A DNA stretch of 64,000 nucleotides, taken from the NCBI GenBank assembly GCA_037176705.1, contig CM073887.1:22447501-22511500 (forward strand), in the 5' to 3' direction. Under the pieces are notes generated by a model. The model was not told the origin of the DNA and made no database searches. It saw only the letters and a list, made by a program, of their open reading frames with translations. Shown here piece by piece: positions 12,931 to 23,890 of the stretch (position 1 is the first letter of the stretch; the number at the start of each line of letters is the position of its first letter). The stretch comes from Molossus alvarezi. Taxonomy: Eukaryota; Chordata; Mammalia; Chiroptera; Molossidae. Made by a program: the position numbers and the translations under genes.

Positions 12931-13244
12931 TAAAATGCTTTTAGATATTTGTAAAAGCGAGACAACACTAAGAAGGCTACAGTTTCTACTTGTGTGTCAA
13001 ATCCACACATAGTATTATGTTTTTATTATTTCATTAGAGTTATTTATTAACAATAAATACATCACAGAATTCTTAGGTATATACTAAGAGCTGATTTCTT
13101 CAACAATACCGGCATACATTATGTATCTGTTTGGTAAATAAAGTAAAAAGTACTCAGTATCTGTGATCAATAAAATTAATTTAAAATTTAAACAATGGAT
13201 AGAGTTGAACCCAAAATAACTATACTGTTAAAAATCATAATATA

Positions 13245-13494
13245 GCCCTGGCCGGTTTGGCTCAGCGGTTAGAGCGTCGGCCTGCGGTCCAGAGAGACCT
13301 GGGTTCGGTTCCTGCTAAGGGCACATACCTCGGTTGCAGTTTGTCCCTGGCCCTGGTCGGTTGTGCGGGTGGCAGCCACTCGATGTGTTCCTTTCACATC
13401 GATGTTTCTCTCTCTCTGTTCCTCTCTCTCCCTCCCACTCTACCTGAACAAAAAATGGAAAAAAAAATGTCCTCGGGTGAGGATAAAAAAAAAA
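13245..13494 (+). repeat. Ves SINE, well preserved
   Basis: Near-consensus copy with exact 14 bp duplications AAAATCATAATATA at 13231-13244 and 13495-13508. Close relative of the copy at 12666. Confidence 0.95.
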
Positions 13495-13874
13495 AAAATC
13501 ATAATATAAGATTAATATATCTTCTTATAACATTATAATTATACACATACACACATGCACAGAAAGGGTGAGAGAAAAATCCAGAAGCTTTACTTTCTTT
13601 AGTTACTTTTTGTTAATCTGCACAAGAGCTGGATGATCTTGAGCAAATCCTATCATCTTTTAACTCAACAAAGCTACTAAACCAATAGATTTTTTTAAGC
13701 ATACAAAACTGGGGTCTCTTAACTGTTTTGGGCTAATATGACTAAATATGTATACTACTTACAAATGGGTAAGTCTTTTGCTTAAATTTCATATAAAAGT
13801 AGTTCAAGAACAATAAAAAAAACCTGAAAAACAAAAAAGTGATTACTTCATTCTTATGAAAACCGTAATTCACA

Positions 13875-14100
13875 CTGTGGTTAGGGGCACAGACTCTAGA
13901 ACCAGACTACCACAGTTTAAATCTTGGCTCTGACACATTCATGCGTGTGCAAGTTATTTAAACCCCCTGTGCCTCAGTATCCTTATATAAAAAAGAATAT
14001 ACAGTAAAGTAATATACTTTTCTGAAATATCAGATAAGAACAGACATGAAAAAATTAAAACATTGCCAGGCATATAGTATAGTAACACCTAACATTTACT
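13875..14100 (+). repeat. MIR SINE
   Basis: GGCACAGACTCTAGAACCAG, GTGCAAGTTATTTAAACCCC and CTGTGCCTCAGTATCCTTAT follow the MIR order. Confidence 0.8.
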
Positions 14101-14404
14101 GTAGGGTTAGTCTAGAAGTTAAACTACACAGCAAACAGCTCTTTTCTCCCACCATTCAGTGTTGAGAGACAGAAGAATAAAAGTAATTACAATATGAGAT
14201 ATTGATATATATATGGTGTAAGAATATAATAGAGAAAGAACTATTTAGAACCAGAGAGTTACACAGAGGAATTAAAACTAAGTAACTGTATACCAAGAAC
14301 AAATGGCTCATTTATGATTTAAAGAAATAAAAATAGCACAATAAAAAGGCAAAAAAACAAAAAACAAAACAAAAAACACCTAAGAGAGTAAGCTCAAATA
14401 AAAA

Positions 14405-15240
14405 CCTCTTTAAACAGGACATACAAATGGCTAAGAGGCATATGAAGAAATGTTCAACATCACTAATCATCAGAGAGATGCAAATTAAAGCAACAATAAG
14501 GTATCACCTCACACCTGTCAGAATGGCCACCATCAACAAATCATCAAACAACAAGTGCTGGTGAGGGTGTGGAGAAAAGGGGACTCTAGTACACTGCTGG
14601 TGGGAATGCAGACTGATGCATCCACTATGGAAAACAATATGGTGTTACCTCACAAAATTAAAAATGGAACTGCCATTTGACCGTGATCCCACTTCTAAGA
14701 ATATACGCTAAGAAGCCTGAAACACCAATCAGAAAGAATATATGTACCCCCATGTTCATAGCAGCACTATTTACAATAGCTAAGATCTGAAAACAGCCCA
14801 TATGTCCATCAGTAGACGAATGGATTAAAAAGCTGTGGTACATATACACAATGGAGTACTATGCAGCTGTAAGAAAGAAAGATCTCTTATCCTTTGAGAC
14901 TACATGGAGGGACCTGGAAACTATTATCCTAAGCGAAACAAGCCAAACAGAGAAAGACAAGTATCATATGATCTCATTTATTTGTGGAATATAATGAACA
15001 TAACAGTCTGAGGAATGGAAAGTCCCAGAGACGTGGAAGTGGGGTACAGACTGACAATCCCCAGAAGAGGGGGTAGTGGGGGAGAGATAAACCACAGAAC
15101 TTATATGCACATATGCATGAACAATGGACATGGACAACAAAGCTGGGGACAGGGCAGGGAGAGAGGGGGAGGAGGGAATCAGTGGGGGGAAAAGGAGAAA
15201 CATCTGTAACAAAAATAAATTAATTAATAATACTTTTAAA
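14405..15240 (+). mobile_element. Bat L1, 5'-truncated (end of ORF2 plus 3' UTR)
   Basis: Begins within ORF2 (TCACTAATCATCAGAGAGATG, GGTATCACCTCACACCTG) and continues through TATGGAAAACAATATGG, AGCAGCACTATTTACAATAG and the G-rich 3' UTR to an A-rich end. It is closely similar to the copies at 25895-27165 (reverse) and 30975-32221, marking a relatively young bat L1 group. Frameshifts are present. Confidence 0.85.
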
Positions 15241-15813
15241 AAAGCAAAGATAAGAATAACATAATAACACATGGAATTACCAGAGCTCTTTCTTTTCAAA
15301 TATCCTGATATATGCTTGTTTATATATTTTTCTGGTGCCTAGTATAGTTTTACCCATTTCCTTCAAAAAAAAAAAAATTATTCCCCAAAGGTTTATATAA
15401 AACATTTAACAGAGAAATAGTTGAGTATATTTATATGGCTTCACTGACTAATGTTATATTTCTATAACTTCTTTGTTATTCAAATGTACTAATAGACTAA
15501 TTCAAAATAACACATCTGAGTATCAACTGGCTTTTAGTTACTGCTTCTCAAAGTATCTGTAATGAAGAACAAGTTTTTGGTTTACTTTTTAAAATACACT
15601 GAAAACTGATACTTTTTTAAATAATTTGACATTGCCAGACAGTCAAGCTATAAAATATTCCAAATATGTATTCAATTCTGCAATTATCACTTTGTGATTA
15701 GTAAGCAGCAGCTTGGTCAACAGAGGACATTTAAGTAGCAACAGTATAACAGGTAAATAGAAGGAAACTATTTTTATCAAGTATTGCCATCGTGCTTTAA
15801 AATACTTGATCTT

Positions 15814-16049
15814 CAAATTGGTTGCTAAACTGACAAACCTCAAAGGGAAAGGGGCTGGGGGGGGTGGGAAGAAATAAACCAAAGAACTTATATGCATAAC
15901 CAATGGACACAGACAATAGTGTGGGAAAAGGCGGGAGGGAGGCGGGAGTGGGGAGGAGGGAGTCAATGGGGGGAAAAATGTGGAACATCTGTAATACATT
16001 CTACATTCAACAATAAAGATTTAATAAAAAAAATAAAAAATAAATAAAA
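15814..16049 (+). mobile_element. Very short L1 3' end with target-site duplication
   Basis: A 236 bp L1 tail: the G-rich 3' UTR, AACCAAAGAACTTATATGC, CAACAATAAAGAT and an A-rich end. It is flanked by exact 16 bp duplications TAAAATACTTGATCTT at 15798-15813 and 16050-16065. A severely 5'-truncated insertion. Minus-strand reading frames here are antisense 3' UTR. Confidence 0.9.
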
Positions 16050-16468
16050 TAAAATACTTGATCTTATATTCAGAGCTTTACTAATAAACCGTAAGTCAAC
16101 GAAGTAATAGTCTAATTTCATAAGAGCAAATTCTAAGTGATAAATAAGTGTATGAAATACACTGTGGATATTTTAAATTTCCTTAGTTTCTATCTTTATG
16201 TTAAAATTCATTAAGAAGAGGCAATTTTTACAGTAACACATGATTTGGTCAACTGTTAAGATAACTACGATATATGACAAATGGAAATCTATGAGGAATG
16301 TATTCAGACCTTTTCTTGGAAGAGATTTTTTAAAAGCATAAAGAGGTCCAGTTTCCTATCAAAAATATTTTCTTCTATTATTATAATATACAGAGAAGAT
16401 AATGAAGAAAATATATTTTTCAGTTTGGATATAATTTGATCAGTGCTGCTCACAGTGAGTTAAATTTT

Positions 16469-16734
16469 TTTTTTTTTTTATCCTCACCCGAGGACATTTT
16501 TCCATTTTTTGTACAGATAGAGTGGAGAGAGAGAGAGGGAGAGAGAGGAAGAGAGAGGAAGAGAGAGAGAGAAACATCGACGTGAAAGGGACACATCGAG
16601 TGGCTGCCACCTGCACGACCAACCAGAGCCGGGGACAAACTGCAACCGAAGTACATGCCCTTAGCGGGAACCGAACCTGGGTCTTTCCGGACCGCAGGCC
16701 AACGCTCTAACCGCTGAGCCAAACCGGCCAGGGC
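16469..16734 (-). repeat. Ves SINE
   Basis: Complete reverse copy with an expanded GA tract. Exact 12 bp duplications GAGTTAAATTTT at 16457-16468 and 16735-16746. Confidence 0.94.
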
Positions 16735-17015
16735 GAGTTAAATTTTATATATGCTATACCTTCCTTTGCTTTTTCTTAGGTTCCCATCTTTAATGGAGTG
16801 CCCAGTAATACAGCTGTTATTTTAAGCTATAGAAGTATCACTTACAATTTTCAAAGGCAGAAAAATCAGCTTATTTAAAAGTGATCTTCCTGTGCCCCAA
16901 CAATGATAGCCCCTCCTTCGGTTTCACAAATAACTATAAAAATTATAATTTTTGGTGTGTGTGTATACATGTGCCCTGCATAGGTAGCATGTATATGGTC
17001 TGTTTAAAAGTTATC

Positions 17016-17242
17016 GCCCTGGCCGGTTTGGCTCAGCAGTTAGAGCATCGGCTCGCGGACCAGAGAGTCCCAGGTTCGGTTTCTGCTAATGGCATGTAAC
17101 TCAGTTGCAGTTTGTCCCCGGCCCAGGTTCGGGTTGTGTGGGTGGCAACCAGTCGACGTGTCTCTCTCACATCGATGTTTCTCTCTCTCTTGTCCTCTCT
17201 CCCTCCTGCTCTATCTGATCATAAATGCAAAAAAAAAAAAAA
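17016..17242 (+). repeat. Ves SINE
   Basis: Head GCCCTGGCCGGTTTGGCTCAG and an A-run tail. Duplications AAAAGTTATC before and AAAAGTTACC after, one mismatch. Confidence 0.93.
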
Positions 17243-17670
17243 AAAAGTTACCCATTAATCTGGCCATTATCGAGAAGCTAAAATAGAAAGTGAGATGAGT
17301 TAAAGCACATTCTGCAAGAATCTCTAAAAATAGTGCATTCCAGACTAAATACACCAGACATTGGAAACATACTGAGAAGTATTATCATTGCATTATCCAG
17401 GTGTAGAACACATACCAGAACATACACGGTAGGTCAGGGTGGGAATTTCCCTTAAGGAATTTGATGGTCCCACTGTCAATCAACCTGAGAAAGGCAAACC
17501 TCCGACTAAGAAAGAACCAATATTCTTTTCTCTCTAAGATGATGGAATTTAGATCTGGACTACAATAAGAATGAAAGTGGTCAAAGAGCTACTTTCATGT
17601 CAGAGCCAAACTAGCCCCCAAGACATGGCAAAGGGACAAGGACCACAAAGAAAACCTCCTATGCAGAATC

Positions 17671-17802
17671 ATGACCTATGAATTCCAGGAGATGCAATAC
17701 CCAGTATTGAGTTTTATCTTCCTTCTCTGCATTGTGATGCCCTTCTACTATTGCTGGAAAAGCCACTTATGTGATAGTAAGAAGCAGGTTCCTGAGCTCT
17801 GA
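17671..17802 (+). other. Small ORF with a predicted membrane segment, unrecognised
   Basis: ATG to TGA, 43 codons. The product has a polar start (MTYEFQEMQ), a hydrophobic stretch PVLSFIFLLCIVMPFYY long enough to span a membrane, and a basic tail WKSHLCDSKKQVPEL. The frame stays open upstream to about 17577. I recognise no family. It sits in intron sequence not assigned to a repeat, on the strand opposite to LRBA. Chance is the leading explanation; a decayed retrocopy of a membrane protein tail is possible. Confidence 0.12.
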
Positions 17803-17940
17803 TATAGCAGTGGTCTGGATCAAGGCCCTGTGGCAGAGGTAAGAGTCACAGATGAACTATGGGACATATACATATTATTCAGATTTTGACAGAGATTACT
17901 TAGAATAGAGAAATGAATGCTCTCTGTTTTATAGAAATAA

Positions 17941-18129
17941 TAACAGCTGCATTATTGAACACTTAAAATGCAGCCACAGTAGCAAACACTTTGTAAAATT
18001 CCATTTACTCTTCACAAAATTATTGTAGGTAGCCACCATTATTATCCTGATGCTTTTTTCCGATTTTTAGACAGAGTGGGAGGGAGGTAAGGAGAGAAGC
18101 AGGGAGGGAGAGAGGTTAGGGGAGGGGGG

Positions 18130-18172
<43 letters not shown>

Positions 18173-18365
18173 CAATGTGAGAGAGACACATCGACTGGTT
18201 GCCCCTCGCAGGACTCTAAACCTGTAACCGAGGTACGGGCCCTTGACTGAGAACTGAACTGCAACCATTTGGTCAGTGGGCCAAGGCTCTATCCACATTA
18301 TCCTAATTTTAAGATGAGGCAATGGAGGGGAACGGCAAGTAAAGTGATGCCCAAGGTGATGCCTG
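17941..18365 (-). repeat. MIR SINE split by a Ves
   Basis: Left part AACACTTTGTAAAATTCCAT to ATTATTATCC, right part TAATTTTAAGATGAGGCAAT to GATGCCCAAGG. They are continuous once the Ves at 18053-18292 is removed. Confidence 0.75.
18053..18292 (-). repeat. Ves-type SINE with long (GA)n, inserted in a MIR
   Basis: Reverse copy with a pure GA run at about 18133-18168. The flanks CCATTATTATCCT and CCACATTATCCT are the duplicated MIR target. Confidence 0.88.
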
Positions 18366-19216
18366 AACAAAGGCTTCTGTGTTACATGAAGCAAGAAATG
18401 CCGGCTGTTCAAGCTGGATTCAGAAAAGGAAGAGAGGCACTCGAGACCTAAATGTGAACATTCATTGGATCCTGAGCGCTTCAAAGAATTTCAAAAGGTT
18501 AATGTATGTTTTATAGACTACAGTAAAGCCTTTGACTGTGTCAATCATGAGAAGCTATGGGTTGCTTTGAAAGAAATGGGCGTGCCTCAGCACTTGACTG
18601 TCCTGATACATAACCTGTATTGTGGACAGAAAGTCACTCTCAGGACAGAATATGGAGAGACAGAATAATTTCCTACAGGCAAAGTTGTCAGACAGGGTTC
18701 ATTTTATCTCATTTGTTTAATTTGTATCAAAAAACTTAACATACAAAAAACTAGGCTGGATTCAGAAGAAGAAAGAGGTTTTTAAAAACTGGTGGAAGAA
18801 ATATCAATAACTTAAGATATGCAGGCAGATGACACCACCTGACTGGAAAAAGTAACAATAATATGAAATTATTCTGGTGAAAGTGAATGAAGAAAGGCCA
18901 AAGCAGGACTGCATTTGATTAAAAAGACAAAAACCACAACTACAGAAGAAATACACAATTATAACATAGACAAGGAAGACACTTGAATTGTGACACATGC
19001 TGCTTACCTGGCTTAGTTCAGTCATCCATCCCAATGAAACTGCAGCCAAGGAATCAAGAGAAGAAGGAGACTCAGGGGCCAGCAAGGGAAGAACAAGGGA
19101 AGATCCTCGAGAGCAAAGCTGTGTCATTAGAGACCAAGGCTAAGACCATTCACACCCTCATATTCCCAGTTCCTATGTACGCATGCAAAGGTTGGACAGG
19201 GAAGAAGGCTGATTGT
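18340..19216 (+). mobile_element. Fossil RTE-clade (BovB-like) LINE, reverse transcriptase region
   Basis: Degenerate ORF2 of an RTE-type non-LTR retrotransposon. The block before RT motif A reads VQAGFRKGREA. Motif A is CFIDYSKAFDCVNHEKLW, followed by HNLYCGQKVTLRTEYGETE. A motif B relic (RQGS at about 18690) and an NLRYA(D)DTT relic broken by extra bases at 18811-18840 follow. Near 19165-19215 PMYACKGWTGKKAD corresponds to the conserved region downstream of the catalytic core. Several stops and frameshifts make it inactive. The longest intact stretch is 18465-18668. It lies directly after a split MIR. The wording resembles BovB/RTE elements rather than L1; the exact family needs a repeat library. 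Confidence 0.8.
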
Positions 19217-19266
19217 TCCTCTCTCTCTCCCCTTTCCTCTCTAAATAAAGTTTTTTTATAAAAAAA
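19217..19266 (+). repeat. SINE 3' tail fragment
   Basis: CTCTCTCTCCCCTTTCCTCTCTAAA followed by an A/T-rich end resembles only the last part of the Ves variant. Confidence 0.45.
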
Positions 19267-19269
19267 TTA

Positions 19270-19734
19270 TGAATTTATATTATGGATGACTGCTTAAAGT
19301 GAAAGAGTTTAAGTTGTAGTGAGTTGATAAGCATTTGATAAAACTATAATATTGTTAAAATGGCATCAATCCATAAAAATTATTATATGTAACTGATTTA
19401 TTTTATACCTGATAATGACAAAACTTCTCTCTCAAAATAACAATACTTAACTGAAAGTCATTTTCATAGACTAACATTTCAATATTGACGTTATTGATTC
19501 CATATTGTAAAAATGGCTCGCTGTAGGAGAATTGTGTATTAATTGCAATATTGGCTATATGAAAACAAAAAACAAAAAACAAGATGAATTCACATTGTGA
19601 TGCCTCATGTACTCATAAATAAAAAGTAGACAGAAGTTTAAAAACCAAAGAATGAAATAATATTAAGGCATAGACTTTGAGTTATTCTTACAAATCTTCT
19701 TCAACAGTACCAAAACCTTTGCAGATGCGTAATA
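19270..19734. other. Intron, no feature recognised
   Basis: AT-rich, nothing recognised. Confidence 0.55.
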
Positions 19735-19850
19735 GACTTATCAGGGCAATCACTCCATAAGGCACATAAATGTCTAATCACTATGCTGTATACCTGAAAC
19801 TAATATAATCTTGTATGACAACTGTAATTGAAAAATAAATTTTAAAAAAT
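19735..19850 (+). mobile_element. L1 3' terminal fragment
   Basis: Has the terminal L1 motif series AATGTCTAATCACTATGCTG, TACCTGAAACTAATATAATC and AACTGTAATTGAAAAATAA followed by A-rich sequence. Only about 115 bp are recognisable. Confidence 0.65.
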
Positions 19851-20137
19851 ATTACCAAACAGACCTCCAGATTTTTACCAAGGTCTAAAGCTATACAGAA
19901 TAAAGTATACATTTCCAACCTTTCATTATTTTGCTACTATTAATAAAATACAAGGTTTAGAAGGGAAAATATTTTATATAAAAAAAGTATATTAGACAAA
20001 GTGAATATACTGAAGAAGGCAGAGAGACACCTAAGTAGAGATATAGAGCAGATTTTTGGAAATGGGAAACTGGAGGTAACTACATCAAACGAGAAATCTA
20101 CTAAATCTTGAAGAAGCAGATAATAATTCCAGTTCTA

Positions 20138-20364
20138 GCCCTGGCCAGTTTGGCTCACCAGTTCAGAGCGTCAGCCCATGGACCAGATAGTCCTGGGTTC
20201 GGCTCCCACTAAGGGCATGTACCTCAGTTGCAGTTTGTCCCCGGACCCAGTTAGGGTCGTGTGGGTGATTAACCACTCGATGTGTCTCTCTCACGTCAAT
20301 GTTTCTCTCGCTCTCTTCCTCCCTTTCTCCCTCCCACTCTATCTGAAGACAAATGCAAAAAATA
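20138..20364 (+). repeat. Ves SINE
   Basis: Head GCCCTGGCCAGTTTGGCTCAC. Imperfect duplications starting AATAATTCCA at 20122-20137 and 20365-20380 (13 of 16 match). Confidence 0.92.
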
Positions 20365-20709
20365 AATAATTCCAATGCTATCAGCACTGTATCTGAGCAT
20401 AAAAACACAATTTCTAATTGTTTCTATGAGGCAAATATAACAATGACACCAAAACCTGCCAAATATCTAAAATTGATTGGAAACTTTAAAACAACCACAA
20501 CCTAATTTAACTTATGAGCAGAATGCAAAAATCACAAATAAAACATGAGCAAATACAATCTGGCAGTACATTAAAGGAGAAAAAAATAACCAAACCGTAT
20601 CAATATAATATTGATATAGCTAATATTTATAAAAGCATACGATCAACTCTACTGTTCCACCAAAAGATGACAAAACTGAACAAAACTCTTCATTAAAAAT
20701 GAAGAACTT

Positions 20710-20912
20710 GCCCAACCGATGTGGCTCAGTGGTTGAGTGCTGACCTATGCAATTGGTTCGATTCCCGGTCAGGGCACATGCCCAGTTTGCTGGCTTGATC
20801 CCCAGTAGGAGATGAGAAAGAGGCAGCCAACTTATATTTCTCTCTCATCAATGTTTCTATCTCTCTCTCCCTCTCCTTTTCTGTCTCTCTAAAAATCAAT
20901 AAAAATAATAAA
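20710..20912 (+). repeat. Ves-type SINE, AATAAAAATA-tail variant
   Basis: Head GCCCAACCGATGTGGCTCAG, tail ATCAATAAAAATAATAAAAT. Short AAGAACT repeats on both sides. Inserted in an L1. Confidence 0.88.
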
Positions 20913-21055
20913 ATAAAGAACTCAACAAAACAGAACTAAATGAAAATTTCATTACAATCCCTACTTCAGCTCAAAGACTGTATCATAATTACTGTGGAAA
21001 CATTGAAGCATCTCTAATAAAGTCAGGAACTAGAAACAATGCCCACTGTTATTTT

Positions 21056-21993
21056 ATTTATTTATTTATTTACTTATTTATTTATTTATTTATTTATTTA
21101 TTTTTGCAAAACAAAACCTCTACACCACTTTATTTCACCCTTTATCCCAAAATGTACAAAGTGTTTAAAATGTGTAGTTCTGCGCTTCAGATGCTGACTT
21201 TCAACCTCAAAGGCAAGTAGGGAGAGAGGGTCAGGACAGTTCAGAGTTCCTCCCACTCCTAGAGAAAAGGGAAGCCCTAGGCATGGTATAGAATTATACT
21301 ACCATGGCCATATGGAGAATGGCTCCCTTTCCCCTAGCCCAAGACTCTGCCCCACCCCACCCACCCCTCCTCTTCAAAGAAGAAGAAATTATAAATTCTT
21401 GATAGTTGTACAGCAACGTGGTACATGGCATGTATAGCAGGCTGCTAGCTGACCAAGGAGGACTAGGACCTGCCCCTCTGCTTCTTGGCAGGCAGGATGG
21501 GGCACAACTTAGCTTCCTCCTCGTCTTCACTCCCCTCTTCTTCCTCAGAAACATCACTGCTTACAGTAACAATCTGGTGCCGGCCAGTGATCCGCACAGG
21601 ACCAGAACCTTACTTCAGGCGGAAGGTTACAGGAGGCTGGAGCTGGAAGTCATCCGAACTGAGCATGGGTTGACAGGACAACTTGAGGTTGGCCACAGGG
21701 ACTGCAATCTCCTTGTGGTCATGGTTCTGGGCCACAATTTCTACCAAATCACACTCATCTTTGGCCCCCTCAGTGAGGCAGAGCATGGTCAAAGCCATCA
21801 CGTGCTCTGCATCATCTTCTTCCTCTACCTTGAAGGTGAAAGAAGGGGTATGGCCTGAGAGCTCACAGCCAAAGAAAAAACTGTCCACAGTGACCAGAGC
21901 TGGGGCCCGCAGCCCCACCACACCCCCTGCCCGGGCTCGGCTCTCCTGACTTAAAAACGCTAAAGCGGCGGGCAGCGCCAGCGGCCATGCTGC
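21056..21993 (-). pseudogene. NPM3: NPM3 processed (retro)pseudogene
   Basis: An intronless minus-strand copy of the nucleoplasmin family histone chaperone NPM3. The ATG lies at 21986-21988 and the family stop position at 21463-21465. Recognisable text includes DSFFFGCELSGHT, KVEEEDDAEHVMALTML, IAVPVANLKLSCQPML and, after the acidic tract, KLCPILPAKKQ. Two lesions show it is dead: one extra base near codon 8 shifts the frame, and a TAA follows QPPVTFRLK where the family has serine. A 3' UTR follows with AATAAA at 21129-21134, then an A-rich tail expanded into (TAAA)n at about 21056-21105. A 14 bp duplication, CCCACTGTTATTTT, flanks it at 21042-21055 and 21994-22007. It was inserted into an older L1 ORF2 by LINE machinery. 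Reading frames on the opposite strand are shadows. Confidence 0.95.
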
Positions 21994-22441
21994 CCCACTG
22001 TTATTTTTTAACATTGTACTAGTGATTTCACTTATATGTTAAATCTAAAAGCCAATAGTTGAACTCATTATAACAGAGAGTAGAATGACAAAATAACAAA
22101 TAAAACATTAGCACATAGAATCTGGCAGTCAATAATAATTATTATGGATTAATAACTGAATAAGCAATTCTATTAGGTAGAAAAAGCAATTAGAAGAATA
22201 AAAGTTGGAAGAAAAAACTATCAACATCTGCAGGTGTTATGACCGTACATCTGAAAAGTCCAAAAGAATCAAATGAGAATGGTTTTTTGAATTAGACAAG
22301 CTAAATCTAATGTTGGTAAACAAGACTAGACAGAGCAATTCTGAAAAAAAATATTTAAAACTTAATGAGGGCAAGGGAGTAGCACAGTGTTATGGGTATT
22401 GAAACACAGTATAAGACCTCAATAATTTAAAAAGTTTGACA

Positions 22442-22632
22442 AGCCTGGCTGGTATGGCTTAGTGGATTGAGCGATGTCCCATGGACTGAGAGGTCCAGGT
22501 TCAATTCCCAGTCAAGGCACATACCCAGGTTGCAGGCTCGATCCCCAGTAGGGGGCGAGCAGAAGGCAGCTGATTGATTGATTGTTCTCTCTCATAACAT
22601 GTTTAAAATCAATAAAAATATATTTAAAAAAA
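22442..22632 (+). repeat. Ves-type SINE, AATAAAAATA-tail variant
   Basis: Head AGCCTGGCTGGTATGGCTTAG. Exact 14 bp duplications TAAAAAGTTTGACA at 22428-22441 and 22633-22646. Confidence 0.92.
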
Positions 22633-23154
22633 TAAAAAGTTTGACAGGACATGAAATCACAGACTGACAGAGAAAAATTGAACATAAAGGATAGAACCCA
22701 AAACATATAGGCATCTAGTATATAACAGTGGCATCTCCAATCAGAGGAGAAAATCTGGAGTATGTAGTAAATGGCATAGGAAAAACTAGGTTATCATATA
22801 AAATAAATTTATATTCATATCATAGTTTACCCTAAGATAAATACCAAATATTTAAATGTTAGAGGACACACAAAGTTCCTTTGCAATCCATGCTTCCAGA
22901 AGACCTTTCCAATTACCAAACAGAAAGTCATAAAAGAAAATATTCATAAATTCAACAAAAACATTTAAAATATTTCTACAGAACCACTAAAAATCCAATA
23001 TACCTAACTCACAAACAAACTGCTAAAAATATTTGTAATGTATACCAGAAAGTTGATTCCTTAAAATATACAGAGCTTCTACAGTGCAGTAAGAAAACAA
23101 TCCATTAGAATAGGCAAGGCGGTGTTCTCAAAAGGGAAAAAGAAAAGCCTCAAG

Positions 23155-23314
23155 ACCCTGGCCAGTTTGGGTCAGCGGTTAGAGCGTCGGCCTGCAGTCC
23201 AGAGAGACCCGGGATTGGTTCCCACTAAGGGCGGAACTTGATTGCAGTTTGTCCACGGCCCTGGTTGGTCATGCAGGTGGCAGCCACTCGAAGTGTCCCT
23301 TTCACATACATGTT

Positions 23315-23350
<36 letters not shown>

Positions 23351-23436
23351 CCTCTCTCCCCCCCCTCCCTCCCTACCACTCTATCTGAACAAAATAAATG
23401 GAAAAATGTCCTCGGGTAAGGATAAAAAATTTTTAA
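23155..23436 (+). repeat. Ves SINE with long CT/CCCT tract
   Basis: Head ACCCTGGCCAGTTTGGGTCAG, (CT)n and C-rich tract at 23315-23370. Flanks AAAAGCCTCAAGA and AAAAGGCTCAAGG are imperfect duplications. Confidence 0.92.
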
Positions 23437-23890
23437 AAAAGGCTCAAGGATAATCAAACTCACTCATAAGAAACATAAATTAAAACCACACTACTGAAAA
23501 TACATATTTAAGCTACATACATTATATATGTGTAATCTAAGAGAATTACAGGCTTAAAAGTTTGATAATATACTCTGGAAAACATTCATATGTTGCTGAT
23601 GGGAATGTAAAAGATCTCCAAAAGTTATTAAGTTTAAAAAGCCAAAAATAAAAGATTATATATATGTTAGCATTTGTATAAAGAGGAATAGAAATTATAT
23701 ATCACTATGTATGGATGTATATAAAGAAACTATAAAAGGAATCACAAAAAACTAACAACAGTTTCCTATAAGGGAGAGGAGGTAAGGCATCCAGGAATAG
23801 GTTAAAAGAGGTCTTTTCCCTATGTGTGCACTCAGATTTTTTATTTTAAATTATCTATAGAAAGCATTAAATATAAAAATATGATATTTA

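Larger units (their letters stand above)
20425..23890 (+). mobile_element. Degenerate L1 ORF2 that hosts a retropseudogene and three SINEs
   Basis: L1 text recurs on both sides of each insertion: ATGACACCAAAACCTGCC (20440), AAAGTCAGGAACTAGAAACAATGCCCACT (read across 21020-21046), then AACATTGTACTAGTGATTT (22010) after the NPM3 pseudogene, CATCTGAAAAGTCCAAAAG (22249) and AACAGTGGCATCTCCAATCAG (22724). Later insertions are Ves at 20710 and 22442, NPM3 at 21056 and Ves at 23155. The 3' limit is uncertain. Confidence 0.65.

Noticed and set aside
15643..15999. 118-codon minus-strand proline-rich frame
   Set aside because: Antisense of an L1 3' UTR G-rich tract. Similar frames occur at 14964, 31938 and 37278 for the same reason.
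18053..18180. Direct-repeat array that could suggest CRISPR or satellite
   Set aside because: It is a (GA)n microsatellite in a SINE; there are no regular spacers.
21406..21858. 150-codon plus-strand reading frame
   Set aside because: It is the antisense shadow of the NPM3 retropseudogene.
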